From Sulfuricurvum sp. (GTDB lineage Bacteria; Campylobacterota; Campylobacteria; Campylobacterales; Sulfurimonadaceae), in NCBI RefSeq assembly GCF_023229695.1, contig NZ_JALNYS010000008.1:62001-126000 (forward strand): DNA of 64,000 nucleotides, in the 5' to 3' direction. This document shows, one piece after another, positions 9,385 to 18,396 of the stretch (the first letter of the stretch is position 1; every line of letters begins with the position of its first letter). The notes beneath the pieces were generated by a model. It did not search any database. It had not been told where the DNA came from and was given only the letters and a program-made list of their open reading frames with translations. Position numbers and translations under genes: made by a program.

Positions 9385-10197
9385 TCACCACAGTTTTTCC
9401 TGAAACAACGCACTCATATACCCGACAACACGGGACGTCTCCCCGGAGGCATCGGCACTGGTGCGGTAATCAAGCACCGCACTTTCCAGATTCCCTTTTT
9501 GTGCCGCCAGCAGCATCGCTTCCACACCGATAATACCGCACGCTTCACACCCTTCGCCAAGCAGAGCGGTATCGATCCGCTCTACGGCGCTCAGACACCG
9601 CTGATCGATGACATTAGCCGTATGAAGCGGATGAAAATGGCTTAAATCGGTACTGATAACCACACCGTATTTTTGATATTGCAGCAGGTAGGAGATGATC
9701 GGTTCGATTAAAGCGGGATCGCAATCGCCGTAAACCAATTCCACTATCTTCACCTCCGGAAAATAGTGCCGGATAAAGGGCATTTGAACTTCGGTACTGT
9801 GCTCATGATGGGCTTGAGGATAGCTGATGACACCGAATCGCTCTTGCAATAATCCTACCAAATCACGGTCGACGTTCAAATCGCCCAGCGGAGTCTGATA
9901 TTTATCGCTATCCGATACGCTGATCCCTCCGAATCCGACACGGTGGGAGGGACCGATAACGACAATGGTGTCCACCGGTGAACCGGCGAGGATCCGATAG
10001 GCTATGTTCGCGGTAAAGCCTGAGTAGACCCATCCGGCATGGGGGACGATAACGGCATAGGTGACGAGGGTATTATATCGCCATACCGCTTCTTGTGACT
10101 GCTCCAGAATGTGATTAAAACGGCGAATCATCTCTCCGATGGATTCCGTGTCGGCAGGGTAAAAGCTCCCGGCGACGCTCATGGTTCGATTTTTCAT
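9385..10197 (-). CDS. amrB: AmmeMemoRadiSam system protein B (Memo family)
   Basis: 270 aa Memo-family protein, related to LigB dioxygenases. It begins MSVAGSFYPAD and carries the conserved PHAGWVYSG, GPSHR, HSTEVQMPF and STDLSHF segments, whose His residues form the metal-like site. Bacterial homologues usually occur with AMMECR1 and a radical SAM enzyme, and the system's chemistry is unresolved. The ATG at 10197 is preceded by TTGGAGGAAC, so the longer open frame (to 10245) is rejected. Two genes upstream on the same strand is AMMECR1, with an EAL-HDOD gene between them. Confidence 0.9.
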   Translation of the reverse strand: MKNRTMSVAGSFYPADTESIGEMIRRFNHILEQSQEAVWRYNTLVTYAVIVPHAGWVYSGFTANIAYRILAGSPVDTIVVIGPSHRVGFGGISVSDSDKYQTPLGDLNVDRDLVGLLQERFGVISYPQAHHEHSTEVQMPFIRHYFPEVKIVELVYGDCDPALIEPIISYLLQYQKYGVVISTDLSHFHPLHTANVIDQRCLSAVERIDTALLGEGCEACGIIGVEAMLLAAQKGNLESAVLDYRTSADASGETSRVVGYMSALFQEKLW

Positions 10198-10216
10198 CAG
10201 TGTTCCTCCAATTGGT

Positions 10217-11446
10217 TTATGTCTCGACAACATAGCGGGTGGCATTCAAATAGATGGTATAAAGTTGCTGAGAGGTGAGATGGACTTTAGGGGCCAAATA
10301 CTCGATAATCGTTTGAATTTTCTCACTGGTTTCCAATTTTTCGGTTACGCTCAGTAACCGTCCCAGATAGCCCTTATGCGATAAAAGGGCCTCATTGATC
10401 GGATGGCTGAGCTGGATATTTTCAATAATGGATTCCATGGGAATCTGCAAATAGGTATCGATCAAAGAGAGGCTTCCGGTCAAGAACGCCTCATCCGCCA
10501 ATTCGGGCTTGCCGCAGGCCTTGGCCAAATCGTGCATCATTTTTGCTCTGAATTTGGCAGCATCAAAAATAGCCTCTTTAAAGAGCCGATTTTCGGTTCC
10601 GGCGTACAAAAACAGTCCCAGCCACGAGCGCAAACGTGAGGGGCCCAATAAGATGAGAATCTGTTTGATACTGGTAATCTCATGGGAAAAGAGGAAAGCC
10701 GCCGAGTTGACGTATCGTAATAGATTGAAGGTTACTTCAGGATAAAGCGAAAATTTATGGGTGAGGGTGTCGATATCGGAGGTATCATGAAAGGTATTGA
10801 TCAGATCGATAACATTTCCCAAGGAGGGTTCGATTTTCTTGCCGGTGATAACGGTCGGCTTTTCAAAAAAATAGCCTTGATAATAATCGAATCCTGATTG
10901 CTTGCACCGCTCAAACATCTCCATGGTTTCAACTTTTTCGGCCAGCAATTTAACGTTATACGATTTAAACTGATTGACAATCTCCTCGATGCTGTAATCA
11001 TGGATGAGCAATAGATCAATTTTAATAATATCAATGTAGGGAAAGAGGAGTTTGAAATACTCAAAGTTCTCACTCTTGCAGCAAAAATCATCCAAGGCGA
11101 AGCGGTACCCCATCTCATACAGACGCTGAACCTTTTCGACAATGGCTACGGACATTTTCGTATACTCTAAAATTTCAAAGATAAAGTTCTCTTTAGGGAG
11201 GGAGAGGAGGGCGTCACTGAGAATCGTATGGTCATCGATATTGATAAATCCAATTTTTTTCCCGATGATGGAGGAAAATCCCAAATTATGGATCAGATTG
11301 ATGATCACGCGGGCCGTTGCTTTGGCATCATCCGAGATTACCGCGCTGTTTGACCCTTCGTTACGATAGAGAAGTTCGTATCCGAAACAGCTCCCTTCGT
11401 TATTGAAAATCGGTTGTCTCCCAAGAAAAACATCTGTTTCAATCAT
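10217..11446 (-). CDS. EAL-HDOD signalling protein (YuxH-like)
   Basis: 409 aa. The N-terminal half is an EAL domain (FLGRQPIF, then GYELLYR in place of EAL, later ALDDF, KIDLLL and LAEKVET). The C-terminal half is an HDOD domain (LRYVNSAAF, ILLGPSRLRSW). The EAL-motif Glu context is altered, as is usual for this architecture, so phosphodiesterase activity is doubtful and cyclic-di-GMP sensing or scaffolding is more likely. The ATG at 11446 has AAGGG eight bases upstream and is chosen over a TTG at 11452. It lies between the AMMECR1 and Memo genes with short gaps (71 and 19 bp). Confidence 0.88.
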   Translation of the reverse strand: MIETDVFLGRQPIFNNEGSCFGYELLYRNEGSNSAVISDDAKATARVIINLIHNLGFSSIIGKKIGFINIDDHTILSDALLSLPKENFIFEILEYTKMSVAIVEKVQRLYEMGYRFALDDFCCKSENFEYFKLLFPYIDIIKIDLLLIHDYSIEEIVNQFKSYNVKLLAEKVETMEMFERCKQSGFDYYQGYFFEKPTVITGKKIEPSLGNVIDLINTFHDTSDIDTLTHKFSLYPEVTFNLLRYVNSAAFLFSHEITSIKQILILLGPSRLRSWLGLFLYAGTENRLFKEAIFDAAKFRAKMMHDLAKACGKPELADEAFLTGSLSLIDTYLQIPMESIIENIQLSHPINEALLSHKGYLGRLLSVTEKLETSEKIQTIIEYLAPKVHLTSQQLYTIYLNATRYVVET

Positions 11447-11517
11447 TATCAACCCTTATATATTGTCATTGTAGGTAAATATTTCTTAAAGCGACTTGCA
11501 CCCTTGTTTTCTTTCGA

Positions 11518-12066
11518 TCAATTTTCTTTTATCTTATCAACCTGATAGGTATAAATTTCCGGATGGTACGCTATCGGATTAGCATTTATCCCCGCTTTCA
11601 TCCCCAGATGGGCAAAAAACGTTTCAAAATCATTTAGCTCTTCCCATACCTGCGGCAAGAAAGTGGCTTGATGATTTCCATACCGGAGTATAACGCCGTC
11701 AATTCCGGGTCGAATAATCTTTTTGAGTTCATCTTCATCCCGGTATTCTACCGATTGAGGATCAGTGAGAAGGGAAACTTCGATTTGTATCGCATCGGCT
11801 TCCGCTGAATTCAGAGGAGGGAACCTCGGATCATGAAATGCGGCAGACTCGGCATTGGAAATCAGATCGTCCAATAACGGGCGATGGGCTATCAGAGACC
11901 CGATGCATCCGCGCAAATGGCCATGGAGGGTCAGGGTGACAAAGGTGGCTTTTTTTTCAGAGAGTTCGGGATGGATAGAGAGGAGAGAACCTTTATCGAT
12001 TTTTCGACCCTCCAAACAGGCTCCGATAGCATCTTTTGCGATTTGAATACAGTATTGAGGGACCAT
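11518..12066 (-). CDS. amrA: AmmeMemoRadiSam system protein A (AMMECR1 family)
   Basis: 182 aa AMMECR1-domain protein. The diagnostic LRGCIGSL hexapeptide region (about residues 49-56) is present, followed by DPRFPPL and a C-terminal LPQVWEEL...FF...LGMKAG. The family is linked genetically to Memo and a radical SAM protein, presumably in modification of a small molecule or macromolecule, but no reaction is established. It is first in a minus-strand set with EAL-HDOD and Memo genes. No radical SAM gene is seen in the window. Confidence 0.9.
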   Translation of the reverse strand: MVPQYCIQIAKDAIGACLEGRKIDKGSLLSIHPELSEKKATFVTLTLHGHLRGCIGSLIAHRPLLDDLISNAESAAFHDPRFPPLNSAEADAIQIEVSLLTDPQSVEYRDEDELKKIIRPGIDGVILRYGNHQATFLPQVWEELNDFETFFAHLGMKAGINANPIAYHPEIYTYQVDKIKEN

Positions 12067-12205
12067 ATTAGACCTTATTTAACGATTTTAGGTATGTGGG
12101 CTCTATTTTACACAATTTTTTCCCCATAATCGCTACAAATTAAGGTAATATTTTACGATATAGAATAAATTAGACAATTTTGATAGATAAAGAGCAACAG
12201 AAAAG

Positions 12206-12961
12206 ATGGATAGACGATCATTTTTAGCCTACACCGCGCTATTTGGCAGCAGTATTGCCTTTGGGATGACGGAAGAGTTTGACGATACGATAGTACGCAG
12301 CGGAGCGACCCGAACAACCGTTTCGTTGTTGGATAAACTGAATACGGTCCAAGATCGGGTGGGGTACGTTCAGTTCAATGCGATCAGTTTTGATGAGATG
12401 CTGAAAGTGGCACACTATTGCAACAAGCCCCTGAACCAATCCGAAATCGGCTACATTGAAGCCATTTTTTACGGTGATCCCCGCCGTTACGGGTTTTACG
12501 GCGAACGTACAGTCCCCAGTCTCACCGCCGTCACCCCCAAAAGCGATTTGCAGTACATCAGTAAAACGGGCCATTTTCTCCTAAAAGGTGCCGCGATAGA
12601 GAAATATACGAGCATCAAAAAACTTCTGGGCAACGACGTCATTCTCACATCCGGGGTACGTGCACCGGTAAAACAGCTCTACCTTTTTATGAAAAAGATG
12701 GTCAATGAAGGGGGAGATCTGCGCGCCACTTCAACGTCCATTGCCCCTCCCGGATTCACTTTCCACAGCGTCGGGGATTTTGATATCGGCAAAGCGGGCT
12801 ACGGACAGTACAATTTTACCGAACGGTTTCAAGAGACCGATGTCTTTAAAAAACTGTACGATCAGGGGTATATCACGATACGCTATACCAGCAACAACCC
12901 TTTCGGTGTCCGCTATGAGCCCTGGCATATCAAGGTGACCGGAGGAAATGAAACAGCCTGA
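12206..12961 (+). CDS. Tat-exported M15 (VanY-type) D,D-carboxypeptidase
   Basis: 251 aa. The N-terminus MDRRSFLAYTALFG is a twin-arginine signal (RRSFL), so export is probably through Tat in folded form. The peptidase M15B zinc site is legible: SGVRAP, then FTFHSVGDFDIG (His and Asp ligands) and EPWHIK (catalytic Glu, His ligand). The family trims the terminal D-Ala from peptidoglycan stem peptides or cuts L-Ala-D-Glu bonds. Tat export is unusual for this family but fits a metal-loaded enzyme. It stands alone upstream of nspC. Confidence 0.85.
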   Translation: MDRRSFLAYTALFGSSIAFGMTEEFDDTIVRSGATRTTVSLLDKLNTVQDRVGYVQFNAISFDEMLKVAHYCNKPLNQSEIGYIEAIFYGDPRRYGFYGERTVPSLTAVTPKSDLQYISKTGHFLLKGAAIEKYTSIKKLLGNDVILTSGVRAPVKQLYLFMKKMVNEGGDLRATSTSIAPPGFTFHSVGDFDIGKAGYGQYNFTERFQETDVFKKLYDQGYITIRYTSNNPFGVRYEPWHIKVTGGNETA

Positions 12962-13050
12962 AAAGCGTAAGCTCTCCTTTTTTCTGACTTCAAAGTTTCT
13001 GCCGAAATAACTCTATGGTACAATCACGCGAATAAAACAAGGATGAACCG

Positions 13051-14196
13051 ATGAGTACCATTGATCTTACACAGTTACCCCACACGCCGTGCTATATTTG
13101 CGAAGAGGCTCTTTTAGAAAACAATCTTCAACTTTTACAGCGCGTGCAGCGCGAATCGGGAGCCAAGATCATCCTTGCGCTCAAAGGGTTCGCCATGTGG
13201 TCAACTTTTGATCTTATCGGCCAATATCTTCACGGATGCACCGCCAGCGGTCTTCATGAGGCAAAACTGGCCCGAGAGAAGATGAATAAAGAGGTGCACA
13301 CCTATTCGCCGGCATTCAAAGATGAAGAGATTGACGAGATCGCCCGTATCAGCGACGATATCGTTTTTAATTCCCCCAGCCAGTTCCACCGCTATTATGA
13401 TCGGGTTAAAGCGCTCAATCCGAAAATTTCGGTCTCGCTGCGCGTCAATCCGGAGTACTCCTCCTCTCCGGTCGATTTGTATAACCCTTGCGGACTTTTT
13501 AGCCGATTGGGGACAACGGCGGCCAATTTTGACCCCTCCATCGTCTCCAAGCTTGACGGATTAAATTTCCACGCACTGTGTGAACAAAATGTCGATGCAC
13601 TGGAGGGGGTTTTGGCGGCGTTCGAGGAGAAATTCGGCGCTTATATCGATGGGATGAAATACATCAATTTCGGCGGAGGTCACCATATCACCCGAGCCGA
13701 TTATGATGTGGAGCGTTTGATCGAAGTGATCCGGGAATTTAAAAAGCGGCATAACGATATTACCGTCTATCTGGAACCGGGTGAAGCGGTGGGATGGCAG
13801 ACGGGGCCGCTGGTGGCATCGGTCCTGGATATCGTCCATAACGGGATGAGTGTGGCGATTTTGGATTCTTCAGCCGAAGCGCATATGCCCGATACGCTAG
13901 CGATGCCTTATCGGGCCGCCGTTCGCGGTGCCGGTGAGCCCGGAGAGAAACCGTACACGTACCGATTTGGCGGAAATACCTGTCTGGCAGGGGATATTAT
14001 GGGAGACTACTCGTTTGATGCGCCGTTACAGGTCGGGGATAAAATTATTTTTGAAGATCAGATCCACTATACGTTTGTAAAAAATACGACGTTTAACGGG
14101 ATCAAGCTCCCCTCCCTCGCCATCTGGACCAAAGAGGGGAGATTAAAGATGGTTCATGAATTCGGATACGAGGATTATCGAGACCGTCTCTCTTAA
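13051..14196 (+). CDS. nspC: carboxynorspermidine decarboxylase
   Basis: 381 aa PLP-dependent alanine-racemase-fold decarboxylase that converts carboxy(nor)spermidine to (nor)spermidine. The PLP-binding lysine lies in ILALKGFAMW (about residue 36). FGGGHHITRADY and EPGEAVGW bind phosphate and the C-terminal YRFGGNTCLAGD carries the partner-subunit catalytic Cys. It pairs functionally with the dehydrogenase at 8131-9315, although the genes are 3.7 kb apart. An NspC/carboxynorspermidine system is the usual triamine route in Campylobacterota. Confidence 0.95.
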   Translation: MSTIDLTQLPHTPCYICEEALLENNLQLLQRVQRESGAKIILALKGFAMWSTFDLIGQYLHGCTASGLHEAKLAREKMNKEVHTYSPAFKDEEIDEIARISDDIVFNSPSQFHRYYDRVKALNPKISVSLRVNPEYSSSPVDLYNPCGLFSRLGTTAANFDPSIVSKLDGLNFHALCEQNVDALEGVLAAFEEKFGAYIDGMKYINFGGGHHITRADYDVERLIEVIREFKKRHNDITVYLEPGEAVGWQTGPLVASVLDIVHNGMSVAILDSSAEAHMPDTLAMPYRAAVRGAGEPGEKPYTYRFGGNTCLAGDIMGDYSFDAPLQVGDKIIFEDQIHYTFVKNTTFNGIKLPSLAIWTKEGRLKMVHEFGYEDYRDRLS

Positions 14197-14198
14197 GG

Positions 14199-15275
14199 TT
14201 ATACAATCTCATCGCGCAACATTTTGATGATTTCATGCTCTCTCTTGGCAATGTATTTGCCAAGCTCATCCTCTTGCTGCGGGGTGAGATTCATTTTAAA
14301 ATGGTATTTGTACCCGCTCTCATAGGAAGATTTGAAAATAAACTTTCCGCTGATCGCATTGGCATGTCCCATTACCTCTTGAGGGAAATGGAGGATCACA
14401 TTGGAATCTATCGCAAGGGGATAGAGCTCTTTTCCGATTGCGGCAAGACCGCCGAGTGAAATATCAAACAGCTCAAATTTGAGATGGGTGCCATTGGAGG
14501 TGAGGAGAATATCAAAAGGCTTTGAGGGCTGCACGCGGATGCTTTGCCGATGGAAGAGGGAGGTTTCAAGCTGATCAAAGCGGTTGAGTTCAAGAAACCG
14601 CTCCCCGTTGATCATCTTGGTGCTAACGGCGGCATACACATCATTCACAAACTGACCGTTTTTAAGGAGATAGATGCCGTTTTGCAAAAGGGCGGCTGTC
14701 TCCTGAATCGGATGCGTTTTAATAATAACGCTTTGGGTATCCGTATGGACAATTTTGGCTTTATATTGGATCGGAACACCGTAATAGGTATTTAACACCA
14801 TAATCGGTTCATTGTGTTGCCGGAGCGTTTCCAAAGCATTGATAAGGGTGTCTTCAAAAATAAACAATGTCTCATCATGGCCGCTCTTATCGACAACATA
14901 GGCTATAAATCTTTCGATTGTATTGGTGAATGCGATAATTTTCCCCCATTCGCCGCCGGTACCGTAAAAAGATTTGACATAATAACTCAAGACAATGTAA
15001 AAAACATCGCTCAAAAACGGTTCGATCGCTTCAGAGGTTTGGAGGAGATTGTGAACCCCTTTCATCTCTTCTAAAATTTTTTTCTCTTTAGCAAAAAACA
15101 GGGCATCAAAGAGCGGCACTATGATGAGTTGAAACTCTTTGATGGGTACAGGATTCTTTACGGATTCAGTATACACTTTCCAGGCAGCTTTTATAAAAAT
15201 ACTCCGAAAGGTCTGTGTATCAAAATTCGGATGGACTAAATTCGTAAAAAAAGAGAACTCCCCGCTCTGTTCCAT
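14199..15275 (-). CDS. PilZ-domain protein, probable c-di-GMP receptor
   Basis: 358 aa. The C-terminal third is a PilZ domain with both ligand motifs: RxxxR as RQSIR (about residue 244) and D/NxSxxG as DISLGG (about residue 275). The N-terminal 230 residues are helical with no domain I recognise. It would bind cyclic di-GMP made or degraded by the EAL, GGDEF and HD-GYP proteins encoded nearby. The stop is 2 bp from the convergent nspC stop. pdxA ends its own frame 2 bp upstream, so the order pdxJ-pdxA-pilZ is probably one transcript. Confidence 0.85.
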   Translation of the reverse strand: MEQSGEFSFFTNLVHPNFDTQTFRSIFIKAAWKVYTESVKNPVPIKEFQLIIVPLFDALFFAKEKKILEEMKGVHNLLQTSEAIEPFLSDVFYIVLSYYVKSFYGTGGEWGKIIAFTNTIERFIAYVVDKSGHDETLFIFEDTLINALETLRQHNEPIMVLNTYYGVPIQYKAKIVHTDTQSVIIKTHPIQETAALLQNGIYLLKNGQFVNDVYAAVSTKMINGERFLELNRFDQLETSLFHRQSIRVQPSKPFDILLTSNGTHLKFELFDISLGGLAAIGKELYPLAIDSNVILHFPQEVMGHANAISGKFIFKSSYESGYKYHFKMNLTPQQEDELGKYIAKREHEIIKMLRDEIV

Positions 15276-15277
15276 AG

Positions 15278-16204
15278 TTACTCCACTACCTGAAATGTAA
15301 GTGCTGCTTTAATCGCATTGGTATAACTTAGCCCGAGGGCTTTGTTCTGATACGCAATATCAAATGCCGTCCCATGATCGACGGAAGTTCGGATTAGGGG
15401 GAGCCCAAGCGATACATTGATCCCTTCGTCAAAATAGAGCGCTTTAAGCGGAGCAAGCCCCTGATCGTGGTACATCGCCACGACCGTTTTAAAATAGGCA
15501 CGGCTTCTGGGGGTAAATGCGATGTCCGGAACGATAGGTCCCTGGAAAACCTCTTTTCCGATAGCGCTATTTGCCCGCTCTATCGCCTCCTCAATGAGAC
15601 GCTCTTCATCTCCCAGCACACCGTTGTCTCCGGCATGGGGATTTAGGCCCAAAACCGCAACGGGGGAACGTTGAAGGGTACGGTTTAACCGGAGTAAAAA
15701 ATCGTATAGTTTATCCGTCTGAATGTGCTGTGGAACCTCACGCAAAGGGATGTGTTCCGTAAAAAGGGCGACGTAAAGCTCTTCACATCCCAGCATCATG
15801 ATCGCATCGGAGTGGAGTAAATCACGTAAAGCGTCGGTATGTCCGACATACGGGAGACCGGCCATCATCCACGCCTCTTTATGGATCGGAAGGGTAGTGA
15901 TGGCGTCTGCTTCTCCCGAAGTGGCCAAAGCAATGGCACAGAGAAACGAATCATAGCTGTAACGGCCGCTTTGCGGACACACTACCCCCGGACGGATCGT
16001 AAACTCACCGGCAACCTCGTGACAAACAAAGGTATCCGGCAGCCCTCTTTCCAGTAAATGGGCAGCCTGCTGCGCCATTGCACGACTGATACAGTAGAGG
16101 GGACGGCACACTGCAAGGATAGTTTCATGCCCCTTTAAGAGTATTTCAAATCCTACGCCGTTGAGATCTCCGACGCTGATGGCGATGGTTTTTAACGTTT
16201 GCAT
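15278..16204 (-). CDS. pdxA: 4-hydroxythreonine-4-phosphate dehydrogenase
   Basis: 308 aa enzyme of the DXP-dependent pyridoxal phosphate pathway that oxidises 4-phosphohydroxy-L-threonine to the intermediate used by PdxJ. Family signatures: SVGDLNGVGFEI near the N-terminus, the metal-binding His in YVGHTD, LGLNPHAGDNG, and MYHDQGLAPLKAL with GTAFDIA. It overlaps pdxJ by 13 bp, a classic pdxJ-pdxA arrangement in Campylobacterota. Confidence 0.96.
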   Translation of the reverse strand: MQTLKTIAISVGDLNGVGFEILLKGHETILAVCRPLYCISRAMAQQAAHLLERGLPDTFVCHEVAGEFTIRPGVVCPQSGRYSYDSFLCAIALATSGEADAITTLPIHKEAWMMAGLPYVGHTDALRDLLHSDAIMMLGCEELYVALFTEHIPLREVPQHIQTDKLYDFLLRLNRTLQRSPVAVLGLNPHAGDNGVLGDEERLIEEAIERANSAIGKEVFQGPIVPDIAFTPRSRAYFKTVVAMYHDQGLAPLKALYFDEGINVSLGLPLIRTSVDHGTAFDIAYQNKALGLSYTNAIKAALTFQVVE

Positions 16205-16995
16205 AATACTTTCATATCTTTGATAGCAGTGGCGAGTCCGGTAAACACCGAACGCGCAATGATGCTCTGACCGATATTGAGTTCCTCGATCGTATCAATG
16301 CCGACAATGGCGGTGACGTTTTGATAATTAAGTCCGTGCCCTGCAGCTACTTTAAGCCCAAGCGAACGGGCATAATTGGCCGCTTCCACAATATCTCCGT
16401 ACGCTTGTTCCAGCCGTCCATCCAACTCGGAGCGGCTAAGGTTCAGCGATTCGATCGCATGGTGGGAGTGGGGAAGAGAGCTGTGGCGCATCGCATAAAG
16501 ATTTGCATAACTTCCGGTATGCAGTTCTACCCACTGAACCCCTAAGCGCTCCGATAACGTTATCGCATCACGTGTCGGATCGATAAACAGGGAGATCTCA
16601 ATTTCTGAAGCTTTGAGCTTTTCGATCGCACCGGCTATGGCATCAAAACTCCCTGCGATATCAAGCCCCCCTTCGGTGGTTACCTCTTCGCGTTTCTCAG
16701 GGACTAGGGTGGCACGATGGGGACGTAATGCAGAGACGATATCGATGATAGAGGGATCAATGGCACATTCGAGATTGACCGGAAGGGGGGAAGAGGCGAT
16801 GATCCGACGGGCATCTTCATCATGGATATGGCGGCGATCTTCGCGCAAATGGATCGTAATCTGATCGGCTCCGTTTTGGGCACAGATGGAGAGAGCCATT
16901 AACGGATCGGGATCATTGATTTTACGGGCTTCGCGCAATACGGCGATATGGTCGATATTGACTCCGAATAACATATTGGGGCGATGATTGGGCAT
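16192..16995 (-). CDS. pdxJ: pyridoxine 5'-phosphate synthase
   Basis: 267 aa TIM-barrel enzyme that condenses 1-deoxyxylulose-5-phosphate with the PdxA product to form pyridoxine 5'-phosphate. Conserved segments are GVNIDHIAVLREAR, ITIHLREDRRHI, NLECA, LVPEKREEVTTEGG and AAGHGLNYQNV. The start at 16995 is supported by AAGGATTCTC just upstream. Translation is coupled with pdxA through a 13-bp overlap. Confidence 0.97.
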   Translation of the reverse strand: MPNHRPNMLFGVNIDHIAVLREARKINDPDPLMALSICAQNGADQITIHLREDRRHIHDEDARRIIASSPLPVNLECAIDPSIIDIVSALRPHRATLVPEKREEVTTEGGLDIAGSFDAIAGAIEKLKASEIEISLFIDPTRDAITLSERLGVQWVELHTGSYANLYAMRHSSLPHSHHAIESLNLSRSELDGRLEQAYGDIVEAANYARSLGLKVAAGHGLNYQNVTAIVGIDTIEELNIGQSIIARSVFTGLATAIKDMKVLCKR

Positions 16996-17165
16996 GAGAA
17001 TCCTTTGCTATATAGTTGATATGTCTAATTAAAACAGCTTATAGGTGTTGAGCCTATTATTGTACCCCAAAATAGATGATTCAGGAATTCAAAGAGGCCC
17101 GACCTGCTAAATCATAGGTGTTTTTATGATACGGCAGTTTCGTTTAAATAAAACCTAATCAAGGG

Positions 17166-18287
17166 CTATTTTCCCCGTTTTGCGTAAAACTCTTTTTTAA
17201 ATTCGAGAAATTTTCCGGCAATGATCGCATCCCGTGCCTGAGCGACCAACGACAGGTAATAGTGGAGATTATGGAGCGATGCGAGGCGAAAATAGGTGAT
17301 CTCACGCGATCGGAAAAGGTGGTGAAGATAGGCGCGGCTGTAGCGGCGGCAGGTGTAGCAGTCGCAGGCGGGATCGATCGGCTCGCTGTCGAACTTGTAG
17401 GCGGCCCCTTTGATGTTGACTTTTCCGAATGAGGTAAAGAGGGTACCGTTGCGGGCGTTGCGGGTCGGCATGACGCAGTCGAACATGTCGACCCCCCGCT
17501 CGATGTTTTCGACGAGGTCTTCGGGAGTTCCGACCCCCATCAGATAGCGGGGCTTATTGGTCGGCATCAGCGGCGTTGTATGCTCGACCGTGTCGTACAT
17601 CAACTGATTTGTTTCACCGACGGAGAGTCCGCCGATCGCAAATCCGTCATAATCCATCGCACAGAGCTCTTCGGCGGACCGGGTACGGAAATTGAGATCG
17701 GTCCCCCCCTGAATGATCGCAAAAATATTTTGGTCGATCCCGATCCCCTTGGTCTGATTGTTACGATGGTAATCGATGGACTGCTTCGCCCACTGGGTCG
17801 TCCGCTCGATCGATTTTTTAATCCGTTCCTGCGTCGCGGGAAGGGCGACGAGATCATCGAGTATCATCATAATATCGCTGTTCAGGTTGTTTTGGATATC
17901 GATCACTTTTTCGGGGGTGAAAAAGTGCTTGCTTCCGTCGATGTGACTGCGAAACTCGATCCCCGTTTCGGTCGGTTTGGAGATATCGCTGAGGCTGAAT
18001 GCCTGAAATCCCCCGCTGTCGGTCAGAAAGCTGTTCGGGTAGGTCGTATAGCCGTGCAGACCTCCCAGTTTGGCTACTGTCTCATCTCCGGGACGCAGGT
18101 ACATGTGATAGGTGTTGGCAAGGATGATCTGGGTTCCGAGGATCTCGGTCATGTCGGCCATGTCGAGTGCCTTGACGCTCCCGACGGTCCCTACGGGCAT
18201 AAAGATCGGCGTCTGTATCGTGGAGTGTGCCGTCGTGATGGTGCAGGCGCGCGCGTTGCCGCAGGTGGCGTCGATGTGAAATTCCAT
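17166..18287 (-). CDS. tgt: queuine tRNA-ribosyltransferase
   Basis: 373 aa enzyme that exchanges guanine-34 of GUN-anticodon tRNAs for preQ1. Seen are the base-pocket TDSGGFQ (Asp about 91), QGGTD and GGLSVGE, the nucleophile segment MFDCVMPTRNARNG and the zinc site CDCYTC plus a downstream His. The active-site pocket has LDDLV where many bacteria have DECTP, a variant I associate with epsilon-type enzymes. It is divergent from hemL. Confidence 0.96.
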   Translation of the reverse strand: MEFHIDATCGNARACTITTAHSTIQTPIFMPVGTVGSVKALDMADMTEILGTQIILANTYHMYLRPGDETVAKLGGLHGYTTYPNSFLTDSGGFQAFSLSDISKPTETGIEFRSHIDGSKHFFTPEKVIDIQNNLNSDIMMILDDLVALPATQERIKKSIERTTQWAKQSIDYHRNNQTKGIGIDQNIFAIIQGGTDLNFRTRSAEELCAMDYDGFAIGGLSVGETNQLMYDTVEHTTPLMPTNKPRYLMGVGTPEDLVENIERGVDMFDCVMPTRNARNGTLFTSFGKVNIKGAAYKFDSEPIDPACDCYTCRRYSRAYLHHLFRSREITYFRLASLHNLHYYLSLVAQARDAIIAGKFLEFKKEFYAKRGK

Positions 18288-18396
18288 AAAGAACCTTCGT
18301 TTTTACGCAATTTTATCGTACATTGGCCATATAGGCAACTCCAAAGCATTTAGATATTATAATATCGAATAACTTTAACGTATCTAGGATTGTCTT

